The position numbers and the translations under genes were made by a program. This document shows positions 37,846 to 47,145 of a DNA stretch of 64,000 bases, piece after piece. This stretch comes from Xenophilus sp. E41 (GTDB lineage: Bacteria > Pseudomonadota > Gammaproteobacteria > Burkholderiales > Burkholderiaceae_C), in assembly GCF_003671765.1 (NCBI RefSeq), contig NZ_QPIB01000008.1, forward strand, positions 292,463-356,462, in the 5' to 3' direction. Position 1 is the stretch's first letter, and every line of letters starts with the position of its first letter. The notes below the pieces were generated by a model that saw only the letters and a program-made list of their open reading frames with translations, was not told where the DNA came from and did not search any database.

Positions 37846-38055
37846 CTACTTCTCCGCCATCTCCTCGAGAGTCTCTTTCATCTCGTCGAGTGTCATGGAA
37901 ATTGAGGTGACGTCAGCGCTGCAGTCCTGCAGCGTCACCATGCTTTGGAAAAGCGCGATCTTGTCGTTCAGGTCCGCAAGCATCTCGACCTGTCGCTCCC
38001 CGAGCTCGATCAATCGGGCATTTTGATCGATCAGGCGCTCTAGCAATTTTTCCAT
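37846..38055 (-). CDS. Small coiled-coil protein at the right end of the element
   Basis: 69 residues, largely one helix with heptad-like spacing (LLERLIDQNARLIELGERQV; LDEMKETLEEMAEK). AGGAG sits seven bases before the ATG. It is convergent with the tape measure gene (14 bp) and downstream of the membrane-protein gene on the same strand. No recognised family. Confidence 0.6.
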   Translation of the reverse strand: MEKLLERLIDQNARLIELGERQVEMLADLNDKIALFQSMVTLQDCSADVTSISMTLDEMKETLEEMAEK

Positions 38056-38137
38056 GGCTTTCTCCTCGTCGATTGAAGAAGCGATTCTGCCGGATCATGC
38101 GCTGCGGCCATGGGTCGGCCCTTCCGCTTCCCCAGCG

Positions 38138-38689
38138 CTAGACAAGTCCTCTCACGAGGGCTATGAGCGCGCCTACTGCAAGAAGCACTTGAGCGAGCGC
38201 CAGGAAAACCACGAACTGCATTAGCAGGACCATGCGCGCCCCCATCAGCCGCCCTTTCCGAGCCTGATTTAGCGTCTTGGAAACAAACCACGAAAACGGC
38301 CTCACGGCAGGCTTCTCCAAAAGATCAAGGTAGGCAAAGAGCTCAGCCAACCCGTTCAGTTTGGATAGGTCCTCTTTCGAGGCTTTTTCCTGCGCTGCTG
38401 CGGCGGTTTCGATCACGAGCGCGAGCAAGCGTTGCGCGACATGTACGAGCAACAGGACGATGAAAATCTTGAGCGCGTTGCGGATGCTCTGCACCGAGAT
38501 GATCGCGCTCGACTTATCGATGTTCGAGATCATCAGCGTGAGCGCCGCGCCCATGCCTGCGACGAGCCAGCCAGTCAGCTTGTCGTAGCGTGATGCGACT
38601 ACGTCCGCGAGCGTCAATTGGGTGCGATGCGCAGCGACTTGAACGTGCGTCGGCGCCACAAACTCCTCAATGCCGGGTTTCTCGCTCAT
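38138..38689 (-). CDS. Integral membrane protein at the right end of the element
   Basis: 183 residues with about three to four hydrophobic helices (LTGWLVAGMGAALTLMISNI; FIVLLLVHVAQRLLALVIET; VLLMQFVVFLALAQVLLAVG). ATG 38689 follows a good GAGGAGAAGG site. Being last before the att and transcribed against the structural genes, it occupies a typical cargo position; function unknown. Confidence 0.65.
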   Translation of the reverse strand: MSEKPGIEEFVAPTHVQVAAHRTQLTLADVVASRYDKLTGWLVAGMGAALTLMISNIDKSSAIISVQSIRNALKIFIVLLLVHVAQRLLALVIETAAAAQEKASKEDLSKLNGLAELFAYLDLLEKPAVRPFSWFVSKTLNQARKGRLMGARMVLLMQFVVFLALAQVLLAVGALIALVRGLV

Positions 38690-38719
38690 GCCCTTCTCCT
38701 CACAATGTTCGAACACAGG

Positions 38720-38727
38720 GTGCACAC
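38720..38727. repeat. GTGCACAC motif near right att
   Basis: The same octamer as the three candidate arm sites by the integrase, 43 bp inside the right att. Supports a role in integrase binding on the other arm. Confidence 0.4.
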
Positions 38728-38762
38728 GATCAGCCTGCAAACCGCGAAAACGCTAGGGATTT

Positions 38763-38825
38763 CTACCTATCCATCATCGGGGCGACGGACAGGCGATCGG
38801 CAGGGAAACGGGGAGACTCGGACAT
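38763..38825 (-). pseudogene. dusA': Displaced original 5' end of dusA
   Basis: On the minus strand an ATG at 38825 encodes MSESPRFPADRLSVAPMMDR and then a TAG. LSVAPMMD is shared with the intact gene, after which element sequence begins. This is the pre-insertion dusA start, cut off from its gene by 11 kb. It fixes the direction and place of integration. Confidence 0.9.
38770..38794. repeat. Right attachment site (att)
   Basis: 24 of 25 bases identical to 27785-27809; the single difference (G for A at 38781) is a synonymous change in the dusA codon. Marks the right element boundary. Confidence 0.88.
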
Positions 38826-38865
38826 GAGGGCAGGCATCGGCGAAGGCGCCGCCCGGGATTGTCCC

Positions 38866-39438
38866 TCAGGGGTTGCCGAGCTGCCCGAAGGAGGTGCGCA
38901 GGCCCTGGTAGTCGGTGGGGCCGCTGGCGGCGGGCGGGTAGCCGGCCGCCGACAGCCAGCCGGTGATGCTGGGCAGCCGGCGGTCGAAGTGCCCGTGCAG
39001 GGCGAGCCAGTCGCCGTCCGGCGTGTGCGGCACCATGATCTCCAGCGCCTCGACGGCGATGGTCCGCAGGCTGGTCACCATCGCCAGGCCCCGGCCGTCG
39101 AGCTGCTGCAGGCTGGCCTCGCGGCCCTGCGCGAGAATCTCCTCGAGGATGCGGCGATGCACGACGAAATCGGCCCAACTGGCCTTGCCGCAGGCGTCGG
39201 CAAGTTCACGGAACACCCAGTGCATGTTGGCCGCGAAGAGCGCCGCGACGTGCTGCGCCTGCCGGTTGGTGCGGTTGGCGGCCTCGCGCTGGAGCTGGGC
39301 GCCCCACAGCAGCGCCATCAGCACGCCGATGGCCTGGATCCACGCCGCCCACTCGAAGGAACTCTGCGGGCGCGCGAACCACAGCACCAGGCCGAAGCCC
39401 AGCACGAGCACGGCAGCGAGGGGGACGAGTCGATTCAT
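38866..39438 (-). CDS. Hypothetical membrane-anchored protein
   Basis: 190 residues with two N-terminal hydrophobic helices (LVPLAAVLVLGFGLVLWFA; WIQAIGVLMALLWGAQLQ) and a soluble helical remainder. Before integration it lay directly upstream of dusA. ATG 39438 (MNRLVPLA) is preferred; an ATG five codons earlier exists. No recognised family. Confidence 0.65.
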   Translation of the reverse strand: MNRLVPLAAVLVLGFGLVLWFARPQSSFEWAAWIQAIGVLMALLWGAQLQREAANRTNRQAQHVAALFAANMHWVFRELADACGKASWADFVVHRRILEEILAQGREASLQQLDGRGLAMVTSLRTIAVEALEIMVPHTPDGDWLALHGHFDRRLPSITGWLSAAGYPPAASGPTDYQGLRTSFGQLGNP

Positions 39439-39465
39439 GGGGCCGCCGTGCAATGGGCAAGCCCT

Positions 39466-39714
39466 TCAGTACAAGGTGGGGCCGTCGCCATCGCGGCGGG
39501 GCCCATCGCCGCCGAACAGGCGGCGCATCGCTGCCACGCCGGCCACCAGGGCGCTCGAGTAGCTCGGCTGCGGCTGTGCGGCCGTCTCCAGGACCATGTA
39601 GGGCAGGACATCGTCCACGGCTCCGTCCACTGCTTCCATCAGGACCCAGTGGTACTCGCCGTCCTCGAGTTCGTGGACGGTGAGAGCGATGTTTCGAAGA
39701 CCTGAGGTGACCAT
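39466..39714 (-). CDS. Small hypothetical protein
   Basis: 82 residues (MVTSGLRNIALTVHELEDGE YHWVLMEAVDG, ending GDGPTLY). The core pattern of strands around YHWVLMEA suggests a small alpha/beta fold, but no family is recognised. It is 27 bp upstream of the membrane protein at 39438 and probably cotranscribed. Start at 39714 chosen because upstream codons lose coding character. Confidence 0.55.
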   Translation of the reverse strand: MVTSGLRNIALTVHELEDGEYHWVLMEAVDGAVDDVLPYMVLETAAQPQPSYSSALVAGVAAMRRLFGGDGPRRDGDGPTLY

Positions 39715-39947
39715 GCCTTGGGAATGAGGGGTGCAGGTGCACCCGAACGTTGCCCGGATCGTAGGTCGAAGGACTTCAGCGGCCGAAGCGATAAATTCAC
39801 GTTTTGCTACAAATGTGACGATATTTACGCAATTCTGGCGCTCTTCAGCGCAAAAAAGCAAGTCGGTCATGAGAAAGCGACAGCCGCGCGCGCGCCCCGC
39901 CGGGCTCCTCCTACACGTCGGGCACCTGCCGGATGCCTACGGTCTGT

Positions 39948-39972
39948 GTATCGCCCGTGACGGGCCCGATAC
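39948..39972 (+). promoter_or_regulatory. Hairpin abutting the ribosome-binding site of the gene at 39988
   Basis: GTATCG-CCCGT-G-ACGGG-CC-CGATAC forms an almost perfect stem and ends where the GAGGAGA ribosome-binding site starts. It could modulate translation or be an operator palindrome. The rest of the 39715-39987 gap (AT-rich around 39790-39840, divergent genes) probably holds the two promoters; no gene seen. Confidence 0.4.
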
Positions 39973-39987
39973 GAGGAGATCTGAATC

Positions 39988-40392
39988 ATGAGGAACCTGG
40001 CTGTCGACAGCAGCATGCTCGCCCCCATCGGCGGCGCCTTCTACCCCACCGGCCATTCGATGCTGATGTTCGAGACCGAGGATCTCGCGAAGGAAGTCGG
40101 ACAGCGTCTGCTGGACCACGGCTTCACGCGTGACGAGATCTACTTCGTGCCCGCCAACGTGGTGCTCGCGCAGATCACGCCGACCGTCTCGGACGCCGAC
40201 AACCCCCTGCCCTCCGCCGGGACCGACGGTGCCACGGTGCGGGCTTTCACCAAGCTGGCACGCGAGGGCCATGCGGGCCTCCTGGTGCGGACCGAAGAGG
40301 ACGAGGCGCGGGATCGCCTGATGGCCGCCGTGGGCTCGACGCCGTACGCCATCGCCCAGCGCTACCGCCGCCTGGTGATCGAAGACCTCTGA
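39988..40392 (+). CDS. Conserved hypothetical protein
   Basis: 134 residues, no membrane segment or signal. Possible ferredoxin-like alpha/beta repeat (GHSMLMFETEDLAKEVGQRL; YFVPANVVLAQITPTVSDAD). Strong GAGGAGA site. A stress or nucleotide-related role cannot be derived from the sequence. It is convergent with the antiporter gene, with stops four bases apart. Confidence 0.6.
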   Translation: MRNLAVDSSMLAPIGGAFYPTGHSMLMFETEDLAKEVGQRLLDHGFTRDEIYFVPANVVLAQITPTVSDADNPLPSAGTDGATVRAFTKLAREGHAGLLVRTEEDEARDRLMAAVGSTPYAIAQRYRRLVIEDL

Positions 40393-40396
40393 GCTT

Positions 40397-42094
40397 TCAG
40401 GCCACGGCGGCCCGACGCAGCACGTCGCGCGCCATGGCCTGGGCAAGTTCGTGCTCGCCGAGGAACACCGTCGCGTCGGCTTCCTGGGTGAGCAGCGTCG
40501 CCTCGGCCTCGTTGTGGCTGCGCACCACCGTTTCGATGGTCGGGTTGAGGGTGCGGGCGGTCTCGATCATCTGCCGCACGTTGAGCGCGTCGGGCGTCGC
40601 CACCACCAGCACCCGCGCGCGTGCGATGTGCGCCTGGATGAGCACGGCCGGCTCGGCGGCGTCGCCCCACACGGCCGCCATGCCCTCTTCGCGCAGCCGC
40701 TCGACGAGTTCGCGGTTCTGGTCGGCCACCACGAAGGGTATGTCCTGGGCCCGCAGCGCGGCCGCGATGCGGCGGCCGACGCGCCCGTAGCCGACCAGGA
40801 CCACCTGCCGGGACAGGTACCGCGCCTCGGTGCTCATGGGCAATTCGGCCAGCGGATCCTCGCGGGCGTCGAGCCGGCGGGCCAGCGGCGAATGCGCCTG
40901 CAGCCAGCGCTGCATGGGGCCGATGGCGCCGAACCACAGCGGGTTGGTCGCGATGGAAATGAGCGCCCCGGCGAGCACGAGGCTCTGCGCCTGTGGCGGC
41001 AGCATCTGGTGCTTCAGGCCGAGGGCGATGAGGATGAACGAGAACTCGCCGATCTGCGCGAGGCTCGCACTCACGGTGAGGGCCGTCGCCAGCGGATAGC
41101 GAAAGGCCAGCACGAGCGCGCAGGCTGCCACGGACTTGCCCACGACGATGACCAGCACCACCGCCAGCACCTGCAGCGGCCGCTGCACCAGCACCATCGG
41201 GTCGAAGAGCATGCCCACCGAAACGAAGAACAACACGGCGAAGGCGTCGCGCAGCGGCAGCGATTCCTCCGCCGCGCGATGGCTGAACTCCGACTCGCGC
41301 ATCACCATGCCGGCAAAGAACGCACCCAGCGCGAAGGACACGCCGAAGAGCGCGGCCGATGCGAAGGCGATGCTGACCGCCGCCGCCACCACGCACAGGG
41401 TGAAGAGCTCGCGCGACCCGGTGCGCGTGACCTGCCACAGCAGCCAGGGGAAGACGCGCCGCCCTACCACCAGCATCAAGGTCAGGAAGCCGCCCACCTG
41501 CAGCATCGTGATGCCCAGCGTGCGCCAGAGCGACGCACCCTCGCCCTCGACGCCGTCCGCCCGGCCGCCGAGCACGCCGGCCAGGGGCGGAAGCAGCACC
41601 AGCACCAGCACCATGGCCAGGTCCTCGACGACCAGCCAGCCGACCGCGATGCGGCCGGTGTGCGACTCGAGCAGGCCTAAATTCTCCAGCGCGCGCAGCA
41701 GCACCACCGTGCTGGCGACCGACAGTGCCAGCCCGAACACGAGCGCGGCACCCAGGTTCCAGCCCCACCAGGTGGCAAGGCCCGCGCCCATGAGTGTGGC
41801 GGCCACGATCTGGACAAGCGCCCCCGGCAGCGCGATCTTGCGCACGGCCAGCAGGTCGTCGAGCGAGAAATGCAGGCCCACGCCGAACATCAGCAGCATG
41901 ACGCCGATCTCGGCAAGTTGTGCGGCAATGTCGGCGTCGGCCACGAAGCCGGGTGTGAACGGCCCGATGATGACGCCGGCCAACAGGTAGCCGACCAGGG
42001 CGGGCAGCCGCAGGCGCGCGGCCGCGAAGCCGAAGATCAGGGCGAGGCCCAGGGCGGCCGCGATGGTGTTGATCAGGGAGGCGCCTTGGTGCAT
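40397..42094 (-). CDS. Kef-type K+/cation:proton antiporter with TrkA-N domain (KefB/YbaL-like)
   Basis: 565 residues from ATG 42094 (an ATG three codons earlier is possible). About 12-13 hydrophobic helices of the CPA2 antiporter family, including GYLLAGVIIGPFTPGF, GVGLHFSLDDLL, VGWLVVEDLAMVLVLVLLPP and ASLAQIGEFSFILIALG, then a cytoplasmic NAD-binding TrkA-N/RCK domain (VVLVGYGRVGRRIAAALRAQ). It would exchange K+ or Na+ for H+ under redox/NAD control. Confidence 0.93.
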   Translation of the reverse strand: MHQGASLINTIAAALGLALIFGFAAARLRLPALVGYLLAGVIIGPFTPGFVADADIAAQLAEIGVMLLMFGVGLHFSLDDLLAVRKIALPGALVQIVAATLMGAGLATWWGWNLGAALVFGLALSVASTVVLLRALENLGLLESHTGRIAVGWLVVEDLAMVLVLVLLPPLAGVLGGRADGVEGEGASLWRTLGITMLQVGGFLTLMLVVGRRVFPWLLWQVTRTGSRELFTLCVVAAAVSIAFASAALFGVSFALGAFFAGMVMRESEFSHRAAEESLPLRDAFAVLFFVSVGMLFDPMVLVQRPLQVLAVVLVIVVGKSVAACALVLAFRYPLATALTVSASLAQIGEFSFILIALGLKHQMLPPQAQSLVLAGALISIATNPLWFGAIGPMQRWLQAHSPLARRLDAREDPLAELPMSTEARYLSRQVVLVGYGRVGRRIAAALRAQDIPFVVADQNRELVERLREEGMAAVWGDAAEPAVLIQAHIARARVLVVATPDALNVRQMIETARTLNPTIETVVRSHNEAEATLLTQEADATVFLGEHELAQAMARDVLRRAAVA

Positions 42095-42117
42095 GGCGCC
42101 CATTGTGCAAGAACGAA

Positions 42118-42154
42118 GCCGCCGGGACGGCCCTGTGGGGCCATCGCCGGCGGC
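42118..42154. terminator. Hairpin upstream of the antiporter / downstream of dctA
   Basis: GCCGCCGG (42118) pairs with CCGGCGGC (42147), with an inner GGCCC/GGGCC stem. It lies in the gap after the dctA stop on the same strand, so it is probably the dctA terminator; only a weak T-rich tract follows on the minus strand. Confidence 0.5.
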
Positions 42155-42190
42155 CCGGGCCGCGGCGCGACGGTGAACGAACGGCGCCCG

Positions 42191-43531
42191 TCAGCCGGCC
42201 ATCTTGCTGTCGCGCGCGTTGACCAGTTCTTCCGGCTCGTTGGCCTCGACCCAGGTCTCGCCGTTGAGACCCGCCTGCAGCCGCTGGGTGTCCAGGTCCC
42301 CGGTCCACTTGGCCACCACGATCGTGGCCACGCCGTTGCCCACCAGGTTGGTGAGCGCGCGTGCCTCCGACATGAAGCGATCGATCCCCAGGATCAGCGC
42401 CAGCCCCGCCACCGGCACGTGCCCCACCGCCGACAGCGTGGCGGCCAGCACGATGAAGCCGCTGCCCGTCACGCCCGCCGCCCCCTTGGAGGTCAGCAGC
42501 AGCACCGCCAGCAGCGTGAGCTCCTGCATGAGCGTCATCGGCGTGTTGGTCGCCTGCGCGATGAAGACCGCCGCCATCGTCAGGTAGATCGAGGTGCCGT
42601 CCAGGTTGAAGGAGTAGCCCGTCGGGATCACCAGGCCCACGGTGGTCTTGTTGGCCCCCAGGTTCTCCATCTTCTCCATCATGCGCGGCAACACCGATTC
42701 GCTGGAGCTGGTGCCCAGCACGATCAGCAGCTCTTCCTTGATGTACTTGACGAACTTCCAGATCGAGAAGCCGTGGAAGCGCGCGATGAGCCCCAGCACC
42801 ACGAAGACGAACAGCAGGCAGGTGGCGTAGAAGGTGGCCATCAGCTTGCCCAGCGAAAAGAGGCTCCCCACCCCGTACTTGCCGATGGTGAAGGCCATGG
42901 CGCCGAAGGCGCCGATGGGCGCGAGCTTCATGATGTAGCCGATGATCACGAAGAGCACGTGCGAGCCCTTCTCGATCACGTCGAACACCAGCGTGCCGCG
43001 GCCACCGAAACGGTGCAGGGCGAAGCCGAACAGTACGGCGATCAGCAGCACCTGCAGGATCTCGCCCTTGGCGAAGGCATCCACCAGGGTGTTCGGGATG
43101 ATGTGCAGCAGGAAGTCGACGGTGCCTTCCATCTTGCCCGGGCCGGTGTAGGCGGCGATGGCCTTGGTGTCGATGCTGGCAGCGTCGACGTTCATGCCCA
43201 CGCCGGGCTTGAGCACGTTGACCAGCACCAGGCCGACGATCAGCGCGATGGAACTGACGATCTCGAAGTACAGCAGCGCGAGGCCCCCGGTCTTGCCGAC
43301 CTTCTTCATGTCCTCCATGCCGGCGATGCCCACCACCACGGTGCAGAAGATGATGGGGGCGATCATCATCTTGATGAGCTTGATGAAGCCGTCGCCCAGG
43401 GGCTTCATCTGCTCGCCCAGCGAGGGGTAGAAGTAGCCCAGCAGCACGCCCACGATCACGGCGAAGATGACCTGGACGTAGAGGGAGCGATACAGCGGCT
43501 GCTTGACGCGTGGGCCAGCGGGTGCGGACAT
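42191..43531 (-). CDS. dctA: C4-dicarboxylate:cation symporter DctA
   Basis: 446 residues of the DAACS family with 8 membrane helices and two re-entrant loops: [20 protein letters not shown] at the start, [19 protein letters not shown], the serine-rich loop [15 protein letters not shown], and the substrate/cation motif [20 protein letters not shown]. Imports succinate, malate and fumarate. ATG 43531 ([10 protein letters not shown]) fits the family; an upstream ATG would add 38 poor residues. Confidence 0.96.
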   Translation of the reverse strand: MSAPAGPRVKQPLYRSLYVQVIFAVIVGVLLGYFYPSLGEQMKPLGDGFIKLIKMMIAPIIFCTVVVGIAGMEDMKKVGKTGGLALLYFEIVSSIALIVGLVLVNVLKPGVGMNVDAASIDTKAIAAYTGPGKMEGTVDFLLHIIPNTLVDAFAKGEILQVLLIAVLFGFALHRFGGRGTLVFDVIEKGSHVLFVIIGYIMKLAPIGAFGAMAFTIGKYGVGSLFSLGKLMATFYATCLLFVFVVLGLIARFHGFSIWKFVKYIKEELLIVLGTSSSESVLPRMMEKMENLGANKTTVGLVIPTGYSFNLDGTSIYLTMAAVFIAQATNTPMTLMQELTLLAVLLLTSKGAAGVTGSGFIVLAATLSAVGHVPVAGLALILGIDRFMSEARALTNLVGNGVATIVVAKWTGDLDTQRLQAGLNGETWVEANEPEELVNARDSKMAG

Positions 43532-43643
43532 GGCTGTCTCCTGTTGGAATAGGACTGGGGTGTGACGCCGGCACTCTAGCGCCGGGCACACGCGGCCGAG
43601 ATGTGGGAATCCACATCCATTCGCAACGGGATGCAACAAGAAC

Positions 43644-43666
43644 AAAGCCCGCCGGAGGCGGGCTTT
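43644..43666 (-). terminator. Rho-independent terminator of phbB
   Basis: AAAGCCCGCC-GGA-GGCGGGCTTT: perfect 10-bp stem with a 3-base loop, followed on the minus strand by GTTCTTG. It lies 38 bp after the phbB stop. Confidence 0.85.
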
Positions 43667-43703
43667 GCGGATCGCTCGGCCGGGTCAGCCGAAGGTCAGC
43701 GAG

Positions 43704-44441
43704 TCAGTGCATGTGCAGGCCGCCGTTGACGGGGAAGTCGGCGCCCGTGGAGTACCCGCCTTCGTCGGAGGCCAGCCACGAGATGATCGACGCGATCTCG
43801 GACGGATCGCCCAGGCGCTTCACCGGGATGGTGCCGACGATCTTGTCCAGCACTTCCTGGCGGATGGCCCTGACCATGTCGGTGCCGATGTAGCCCGGGC
43901 TGACGGTGTTCACGGTCACGCCCTTGGCCGCGAGCTCCTGCGCCAGCGCCATCGTGAAGCCGTGCATGCCGGCCTTGGCGGCCGAGTAGTTGGTCTGGCC
44001 GGCCTGGCCCTTGGCGCCGTTGACCGAGCTGATGTTGATGATGCGGCCCCAGCCCTTCTCGACCATGTCGCCGACCACCTGCTTGGTGACGTTGAACATG
44101 CTGTTGAGGTTGGTTTCGATCACGGCGTTCCAGTCCTCGGGCGTCATCTTCACGAACATGCGATCGCGCGTGATGCCGGCGTTGTTCACCAGCACGTCGA
44201 TGCTGCCGTGCTCGGCCTTGGCCTTGCCGAAGGCCTCGACCGTGGAATCCCACGCGCCGACATTGCCCACCGAGGCGTGGAAGGTGTAGCCCTGTTCCTT
44301 CTGCTCGGCCAGCCACTTGCCATAGTCCCGCGTGGGTCCGCAGCCCGCGATCACCGTGAAGCCGTCCTGGTGCAGGCGCTGGCAGATGGCGGTTCCGATG
44401 CCTCCCATGCCACCGGTGACGTATGCGACTTTCTTGCTCAT
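43704..44441 (-). CDS. phbB: Acetoacetyl-CoA reductase (NADPH)
   Basis: 245 residues, short-chain dehydrogenase: nucleotide-binding TGGMGGIGTA, NNAGITRD, active-site SSVNGAKGQAGQTNYSAAKAG (Ser and Tyr-x3-Lys), and the specific end GGLHMH. Reduces acetoacetyl-CoA to (R)-3-hydroxybutyryl-CoA for PHB. It stands alone with its own terminator, 10 kb from phaC-phaA. Confidence 0.95.
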   Translation of the reverse strand: MSKKVAYVTGGMGGIGTAICQRLHQDGFTVIAGCGPTRDYGKWLAEQKEQGYTFHASVGNVGAWDSTVEAFGKAKAEHGSIDVLVNNAGITRDRMFVKMTPEDWNAVIETNLNSMFNVTKQVVGDMVEKGWGRIINISSVNGAKGQAGQTNYSAAKAGMHGFTMALAQELAAKGVTVNTVSPGYIGTDMVRAIRQEVLDKIVGTIPVKRLGDPSEIASIISWLASDEGGYSTGADFPVNGGLHMH

Positions 44442-44587
44442 GATATTTCCTTGATTGAGGCCCGGACCTGCTGGCCGGGCTCGGTCACTTTAGCGACATT
44501 TTTCCGCGGATCCGGCTCAGGAAAACACTGAGGATGCCTTGCGGCCGGCGACGTGGCCGACATCTTGCGCAGCGCGTCCGCAGCGCG

Positions 44588-44637
44588 TGTGACAGGACGT
44601 TTTCGTGTGCGGGTTGGACCGGGGACGAACTGTCACA
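44588..44637. promoter_or_regulatory. Separated inverted repeat TGTGACAG/CTGTCACA before the Ugp-like operon
   Basis: Exact 8-bp arms at 44588-44595 and 44630-44637, the second only 22 bp before the ABC ATPase start. CTGTCAC resembles a half Pho box, but the arms are inverted rather than tandem, so PhoB control is only a guess. The rest of the 218-bp gap between phbB and this operon shows no gene. Confidence 0.35.
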
Positions 44638-44659
44638 TTCGGTTCCTAGACTCGCCTGG

Positions 44660-45682
<1,023 letters not shown>

Positions 45683-45701
45683 TCCACCCGGAGAAGAACC
45701 C

Positions 45702-47018
45702 ATGCGATCGCGCACCTTCCTGAAGACCGTTGCTATCAATTTCGTAGCTGGAGGCGCCCTGCTGACGGGCGCTGCAGGCACTTTTCTTTCGCAGGCACAG
45801 GCCCAGGCGCCGACCGAGATCTCCTTCTACTACCCGGTGGCGGTGGGCGGCCCCATCGCGAAGGTCATCGACGGCTTCGCCGAGGGCTTCATGAAGGAGA
45901 ACCCCGGCATCAAGGTCTCGCCCATCTACGCCGGCACCTACCAGGAGACCATCGTCAAGGCGCTGACGGCGCACAAGTCCGGCACGCCGCCGGTCACCTC
46001 GGTGCTGCTGTCCACCGACATGTTCACGCTGATCGACGAGGACGCCGTGGTGCCCTTCGACAACTTCGTGAAGACGCCGCAGGACAAGGCCTGGCTCGCC
46101 AGCTTCTACCCCGCCTTCATGATGAACAGCCGCACCGGCGGCAAGACCTGGGGCATCCCCTTCCAGCGCTCCACGGTGGTCATGTACTGGAACAAGGAAC
46201 TGTTCAAGGAAGCCGGCCTCGACCCCAACAAGCCGCCGGCCACCTGGGCCGAGCTCAAGGACATGGCAGGCAAGCTGACGAAGAAGGACGCCAGCGGCAA
46301 GACGACACAGTACGGCGTGCAGATCCCCTCGAGCGGCTTCCCCTACTGGCTGTTCCAGACCCTGACCACGCCCAACGACGCGATCCTCGCCAACGAGGCC
46401 GGCACGCAGGTCAAGTTCGACGACCCGAAGGTGGTCGAGGCGCTGCAGTTCTGGGTCGACCTGGGCAAGGCGGGCGTGCACCCGCCGGGCGTCGTCGAGT
46501 GGGGCACCACGCCCAAGGACTTCTTCGAGAAGAAGGCCGCCATCATCTACACCACCACCGGCAACCTGACCAACATCAAGGCCAACGCCAAGTTCGACTT
46601 CGGCGTCGGCATGATCCCCGGCAACAAGCGCAAGGGCTCGCCCACGGGCGGCGGCAACTTCTACATCTTCAAGAAGAGCACGCCAGCGCAGCAGGAGGCG
46701 GCCTTCAGGTTCGTCCAGTGGATCACGCAGCCCGAGCGTGCGGCCCAGTGGAGCATCGACACCGGCTATGTCGCCACCTCGGCCGCGGCCTACGACACGG
46801 CGGCATTGAAGAAGTACGCCGCCGACTTCCCGCCCGCGCTGGTTGCGCGCGACCAGTTGCCCGTCTCGGTGGCCGAGTTCTCCACGCACGACAACCAGCG
46901 CGTGACCAAGGCGCTGAACGATGGGCTGCAGGCCGCGCTCACGGGCGCGAAGCCGGCCGGTCAGGCGATGAAGGACGCCCAGGCTGAAGCCAACCGCATC
47001 CTGCGCGGGTACAAGTGA
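45702..47018 (+). CDS. ABC transporter extracellular substrate-binding protein, UgpB-like
   Basis: 438 residues with a signal peptide (RTFLKTVAINFVAGGALL ... SQAQAQAP, cleavage near residue 35) and an extracellular solute-binding fold (TEISFYYPVAVGGPIAKVID; GIPFQRSTVVMYWNKELFKE). It resembles glycerol-3-phosphate binding proteins. Ligand not certain. Part of the signal peptide is encoded by a dispersed repeat (45731-45775). GGAGAAGAA precedes the ATG. Confidence 0.92.
   Translation: MRSRTFLKTVAINFVAGGALLTGAAGTFLSQAQAQAPTEISFYYPVAVGGPIAKVIDGFAEGFMKENPGIKVSPIYAGTYQETIVKALTAHKSGTPPVTSVLLSTDMFTLIDEDAVVPFDNFVKTPQDKAWLASFYPAFMMNSRTGGKTWGIPFQRSTVVMYWNKELFKEAGLDPNKPPATWAELKDMAGKLTKKDASGKTTQYGVQIPSSGFPYWLFQTLTTPNDAILANEAGTQVKFDDPKVVEALQFWVDLGKAGVHPPGVVEWGTTPKDFFEKKAAIIYTTTGNLTNIKANAKFDFGVGMIPGNKRKGSPTGGGNFYIFKKSTPAQQEAAFRFVQWITQPERAAQWSIDTGYVATSAAAYDTAALKKYAADFPPALVARDQLPVSVAEFSTHDNQRVTKALNDGLQAALTGAKPAGQAMKDAQAEANRILRGYK
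45731..45775. repeat. Dispersed GCTAT/TAGC repeat, copy 3 (inside signal-peptide codons)
   Basis: Core TGCTATCAATTTCGTAGC followed by a hairpin arm GCGCCCTGCTGACGGGCGC. Lies in frame within the substrate-binding protein and encodes VAINFVAGGALLTGA. Confidence 0.65.
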
Positions 47019-47021
47019 CCA

Positions 47022-47085
47022 CCCCCAGTCTTCGCGGACTTCGTTCCGCTTCGCCAACCCCCTGCAAGGGGGCACACCCTACGGC
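47022..47085. repeat. Intergenic element with CCCCC-TGCAA-GGGGG hairpin
   Basis: The gap between the binding protein and first permease holds a sequence with TTCGCGGACTTCGTTCCGC and a perfect CCCCC/GGGGG hairpin (47058-47072). Similar hairpins are common between genes in Comamonadaceae (general knowledge). It may lower expression of the permeases relative to the binding protein. Confidence 0.45.
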
Positions 47086-47145
47086 CTGGCAGAGCCAGTT
47101 CCGTGGGTGTCCCCGCATGGCCTGCTCCGCGGCCTTCTGATCCGG

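Noticed and set aside
39718..39960. An 80-codon plus-strand frame in the 39.7-40.0 kb gap
   Set aside because: No ribosome-binding site and no coherent composition; the gap reads as a divergent promoter region.
40362..43616. A 1084-codon minus-strand frame spanning the antiporter and dctA
   Set aside because: Out of frame with two unmistakable membrane-protein genes; it is Arg/Gly-rich noise.
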